NCBI GenBank assembly: GCA_041946965.1
Contig: JBHGBM010000059.1
Coordinates: 1 to 35,390, forward strand
From: JBHGBM01 sp041946965
GTDB lineage: Bacteria > Acidobacteriota > Terriglobia > Bryobacterales > Bryobacteraceae
Length of the DNA stretch: 35,390 nucleotides
Direction of reading: 5' to 3'
Position numbers and translations under genes: made by a program. The notes beneath the pieces were generated by a model that searched no databases, was not told where the DNA came from, and was given only the letters and a program-made list of their open reading frames with translations. Position 1 is the stretch's first letter. Each line of letters opens with the position of its first letter. This document shows positions 32,490 through 35,390 of the stretch, one piece after another.

Positions 32490-33068
32490 GTGAGCTTGTC
32501 TTCACTGGACACGGAACGATGGTACGCGGTGCGGGTGCGCTCGAATCACGAGCGGGTGGTTCAGGCGGCGCTGCGATACCGGGGCATTGAGGAATACCTG
32601 CCCGTATACCGGAAGCGGTCGCGCTGGTCGGACCGCACGCGGGACATCGATGTGCCTCTGTTTCCGGGCTACGTCTTCGGCCGTTTCGATCCCGCCCGCC
32701 GCGCCGCCGTGCTGGTCGCCCCCGGCGTGGTGCAGGTCCTCGGCGACAGCAGCGGCCCGCTCCCGATCGACAACCGGGAACTGGAATCCGTACGCCGTTT
32801 CGTCGACTCCTGCCTGGCCGTCACCCCGTGGCCCTATGTGGCCGTGGGCGACCGGGTTCTGGTGGAGCACGGCCCGCTGGCGGGACAGGAAGGCATCCTG
32901 CTGCGGGTCAAGGACAGCCTTCGCCTGGTCGTCTCTCTGACGTTGTTGCAGCGCTCCGTCGCGGTCGAAGTCGATCGGGATTGGGTGCGGCCGCTCGGGT
33001 CGCAGGCCCAGATAATCGGCGCTCTTTACCATCAGTTTCGCTTAGAAGCCTGCGGCTCCACAGCGTAA
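32490..33068 (+). CDS. NusG-like antiterminator (UpxY/RfaH-like)
   Basis: This 192-residue transcription elongation factor has an N-terminal NGN domain (RWYAVRVRSNHERVVQAALR..EEYLPVYRKRSRW) with PLFPGYVFGRF, which is typical, and a C-terminal KOW-like domain (VAVGDRVLVEHGPLAGQEGI). Such NusG paralogues bind RNA polymerase and help it read through long EPS operons. The start is a GTG after AAGGG. It stands alone, 153 bases after the sugar transferase, rather than at the head of the operon, so it may act on genes downstream, including those past the window end. Confidence 0.85.
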   Translation: MSLSSLDTERWYAVRVRSNHERVVQAALRYRGIEEYLPVYRKRSRWSDRTRDIDVPLFPGYVFGRFDPARRAAVLVAPGVVQVLGDSSGPLPIDNRELESVRRFVDSCLAVTPWPYVAVGDRVLVEHGPLAGQEGILLRVKDSLRLVVSLTLLQRSVAVEVDRDWVRPLGSQAQIIGALYHQFRLEACGSTA

Positions 33069-33128
33069 ACCATTCGCCCGGGACAGGTCCGGCTTGGACG
33101 ATCACTCCCGCATGTGGGTACGGCAACA

Positions 33129-33986
33129 ATGAAGTGCGTGCTGTCCATTGACGTAGAGGATTGGTTCCATATTTTGGATCTGCGCACGACTCCTTCGCTT
33201 GAGACTTGGGACGTCTTACCGTCCCGCGTGGAGCGCAATTTCAACGTCCTGCTCGATCTGCTTGCTGAGCACGACACACACGCCACTTGCTTCTTCCTGG
33301 GGTGGGTGGCGCGCAAGTATCCGTGGCTGGTCAGGCGGGCGCACGATCTCGGCCACGAAGTCGCATCCCACGGTTATTCGCACCAACTGGCATACACGAT
33401 GACGCCGTCGCAGTTCTATATGGACGCAAAGGAGGCGAAGAACGCGATTGAAGACGCAGGCGGCCGCGAAGTGGTGGGGTACCGTGCCTCCGGCTTCTCC
33501 ATGACCCACGAGACGCGATGGATGTTCGAGATGCTTGCTCAGGCTGGTTACCGCTACGACTCCTCCATATTCCCGGCTAACCGGGGCCATGGCGGCTTTC
33601 CTGGCGCATTTGCACCATATCGCGTCCACACCGCCGCGGGGGACCTGGTGGAGTTTCCCGTCAGTGTGACCGCTATATTTCGAAAGCCGGTCTGCCTTTT
33701 TGGCGGCGGCTATCTCCGACTCTTTCCCTGGTTTCTCATCCGGAGGGCGGCCCAAGCCGTGCTGCGGCAGGATCGCCCGGCTGTCTTCTACATCCATCCG
33801 CGAGAAATCGACCCGGATCAGCCACGCTTGCCCATGCCAATCATCCGCAGCTTCAAATGCTACGTCAATCTTCATACAACCGAGGCCAAACTGTGCCGTC
33901 TCCTTCAGGAGTTTGAATTCAAGACGTTCCAGCACTTGTTCACGACAGTTTCCGACACCTGCGCCGGGGCAAGTGCCGCTGCCTAA
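33129..33986 (+). CDS. XrtA-associated polysaccharide deacetylase
   Basis: This 285-residue NodB-type deacetylase has the first motif SIDVEDWF with the catalytic and metal-binding acids (Asp8, Asp11) and the metal His pair in SHGYSH (His81, His85). Downstream, GYRASGFS, RYDSSIFPANRGHGG and VFYIHPREIDP follow, which is the layout of the PEP-CTERM locus deacetylase family with a C-terminal DUF3473-like tail. It probably removes N-acetyl groups from EPS. The start is taken at 33129, which gives the family's usual MKCVLSIDVED beginning. No strong ribosome site. GC content falls in this gene and the next. Confidence 0.85.
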   Translation: MKCVLSIDVEDWFHILDLRTTPSLETWDVLPSRVERNFNVLLDLLAEHDTHATCFFLGWVARKYPWLVRRAHDLGHEVASHGYSHQLAYTMTPSQFYMDAKEAKNAIEDAGGREVVGYRASGFSMTHETRWMFEMLAQAGYRYDSSIFPANRGHGGFPGAFAPYRVHTAAGDLVEFPVSVTAIFRKPVCLFGGGYLRLFPWFLIRRAAQAVLRQDRPAVFYIHPREIDPDQPRLPMPIIRSFKCYVNLHTTEAKLCRLLQEFEFKTFQHLFTTVSDTCAGASAAA

Positions 33987-34180
33987 CTGCGGGTGACGGA
34001 CACCTCGCCGTACCGAATGCCTTGCCCGGCCCTTTCCCACAAGGCCGCCACCCAAGAGACCCTTCCCGGAGATCCGCAAGCGGGATCTTCTCCCGTCTGG
34101 CGGCGCCTGGTCACACCAACAATGGCTAGCGGCCAGCACTACCTCAGCAAGATGGTTACGATATCGAGGAGCTAGGCCCG

Positions 34181-35380
34181 ATGAACGATTTCGCCCTGAT
34201 CGCGTTTTCGATTGGTTCATTCTGGGTTGCCTACACGTATGTCGGCTACCCGATTCTCCTCTGGTTCATAGGGCTGCGATCCTCTGTCCGTCCCGCAAGA
34301 CGCAAGGACTTTCTGCCCACTGTGTCCGTTCTTATTGCGGCGCGAAACGAGGAGCACGATATTGAATGGAAGGTCAGTGAAACCCTTGCATGGGATTACC
34401 CGCCCGAGCGCCTCCATATCTTCGTGGCTTCCGACGCCTCCGAAGATCGCACGGACGAAATTCTGGCAGGCATACAGAACGCGCGCGTGACATTTGTGCG
34501 CATGGAGAAGCGCGGCGGAAAAGGACGTGCATTGAACCGTCTGGCAGAACTGGCCTGCGGTGAGATATTCTTCTTCACTGATGCCAATGCTCATATCGCA
34601 CCCGACATTCTCCGCAAAATGGTATCCCACTTTGCAGATCCCCGTGTCGGCTGCGTGACCGGTGGAACCCAACCGTTTGGCACGAACGCAAATGCGATCG
34701 GCGGCGGGGCCAGCGCGTTCCTCAGTTTCGAGTCGATTCTGTATCGCCTCGAGAGCCGGCTCGGATCCGTTTTGGCGTGCGATGGCGCCATCTTTTGCAT
34801 CCGCCGTAGTTTGTACGCGCCGCTTTCTCCGGAATTGGCAAATGACCTGGAATTGCCGCTCCGGATCCATCATAAGGGTTTCTGGGTACTCCACGAGCCC
34901 GAAGCTGTCGTGCGGGAGTTGGATACCTCGTCGCCGCGCGAAGAGTTCGCACGCCGTCGCCGCATTTCCGCCCAGGGTATGCTCGCGATGTGGCGTCTTC
35001 GAGCCAACTTGCGGCGCATGCGCGCCTGGCAGTTCCTCTCCCACAAGCTCCTGCGCTATTTGACCTTGGTCCCACTTCTCCTTATCCTCTTGGCGGCCCT
35101 TCTTCGTGCGCAGCAGCCTTTCTTTGCGGCTCTCCTCGCGTTGCAGGCCGTGTTTTACGCCGCGGCTTTCTATGGCTTTGTTTCCACTCTCATGCGGTGG
35201 AGGTCAGGGAAATTCACGGCTGCTCCTTTCTATATCATATTCGGCAGCCTTGGAGCTCTGGTTGGGATCCTCGACGCCTGTCGCGGCCGGCGCTTTGACG
35301 TGTGGGAAATCCCGAAAATGTCCAGGGGTGGCGCCGTCTGTCCTCCGGTCGCTCCTTTTAGGGGAATTCCGGGATCGTAG
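34181..35380 (+). CDS. Membrane glycosyltransferase family 2
   Basis: This 399-residue protein has an N-terminal helix (about 5-28) and a GT-A domain (VSVLIAARNEE, FVASDASEDRT, FFFTDANAH with the D-x-N/D type motif, ACDGAIFCIRRS). The ED/Q-x-x-R-W-like region reads FARRRRISAQGM. C-terminal hydrophobic helices (about 300-320, 325-345, 355-375) follow. It presumably adds sugars during EPS assembly or polymerises on the inner membrane. GAGGAG is eight bases upstream of the ATG. A weaker sigma-54-like pattern (TGGCTAG, then AGCA) lies at 34123. The gene ends ten bases before the window end. Confidence 0.85.
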   Translation: MNDFALIAFSIGSFWVAYTYVGYPILLWFIGLRSSVRPARRKDFLPTVSVLIAARNEEHDIEWKVSETLAWDYPPERLHIFVASDASEDRTDEILAGIQNARVTFVRMEKRGGKGRALNRLAELACGEIFFFTDANAHIAPDILRKMVSHFADPRVGCVTGGTQPFGTNANAIGGGASAFLSFESILYRLESRLGSVLACDGAIFCIRRSLYAPLSPELANDLELPLRIHHKGFWVLHEPEAVVRELDTSSPREEFARRRRISAQGMLAMWRLRANLRRMRAWQFLSHKLLRYLTLVPLLLILLAALLRAQQPFFAALLALQAVFYAAAFYGFVSTLMRWRSGKFTAAPFYIIFGSLGALVGILDACRGRRFDVWEIPKMSRGGAVCPPVAPFRGIPGS

Positions 35381-35390
35381 TGGGTCCGTG

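Noticed and set aside
34123..34138. Sigma-54-like pattern before the glycosyltransferase
   Set aside because: The -12 element reads AGCA instead of TGCA; kept only as a remark in that gene's entry.

Overview
The window looks like a chromosomal segment from a high-GC, Gram-negative-type bacterium, most likely an acidobacterium of the Solibacter/Bryobacter kind. That placement is inferred from the gene mix (Tat-exported creatininase-like and esterase genes, an exosortase system, many PEP-CTERM proteins) and no marker gene confirms it. No tRNA, rRNA, insertion sequence, phage gene or CRISPR array was seen.

Positions 1-10671 are metabolic and housekeeping. They hold a secreted alpha/alpha-barrel-like protein, a Tat-exported creatininase-like protein divergent from a large Tat-exported alpha/beta hydrolase, and a tightly packed minus-strand operon lpd - lipB - 2-oxo acid dehydrogenase E2 - esterase. 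An 89-residue orphan, an NmrA-like oxidoreductase and a small membrane protein follow.

Positions 10672-35390 form a nearly complete exosortase (XrtA-type) / PEP-CTERM sorting and exopolysaccharide region. Five substrate genes carry a C-terminal PEP-CTERM tag: 10938, 11879 and 13497 (minus strand), then 16913 and 18186. They are interspersed with a Sel1-repeat gene, a NarX/NarL-like two-component pair and a tandem VanZ protein. The regulatory and processing core follows: a soluble sensor kinase and a sigma-54 activator of PrsR type (20192-22893), two PilZ proteins, the TPR lipoprotein PrsT, then EpsI and the exosortase on the minus strand. Divergent from these runs the EPS operon: chain-length determinant, tyrosine-kinase-like ATPase, sugar transferase, NusG-like antiterminator, polysaccharide deacetylase and glycosyltransferase.

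Reading the intergenic DNA by eye gave seven matches to the sigma-54 -24/-12 promoter pattern, each at a sensible distance from the start of a sorting-system gene: three PEP-CTERM genes, both PilZ genes, the exosortase and the EPS operon. The kinase/PrsR operon itself has a good sigma-70 promoter preceded by a GTAC-NN-GTAC operator. That operator block is duplicated, with identical spacing, upstream of the PEP-CTERM gene at 18186. The inferred model is that the sigma-70-transcribed kinase/PrsR pair switches on surface-protein substrates, the sortase and polysaccharide synthesis together through sigma-54, with cyclic-di-GMP entering through the PilZ proteins.
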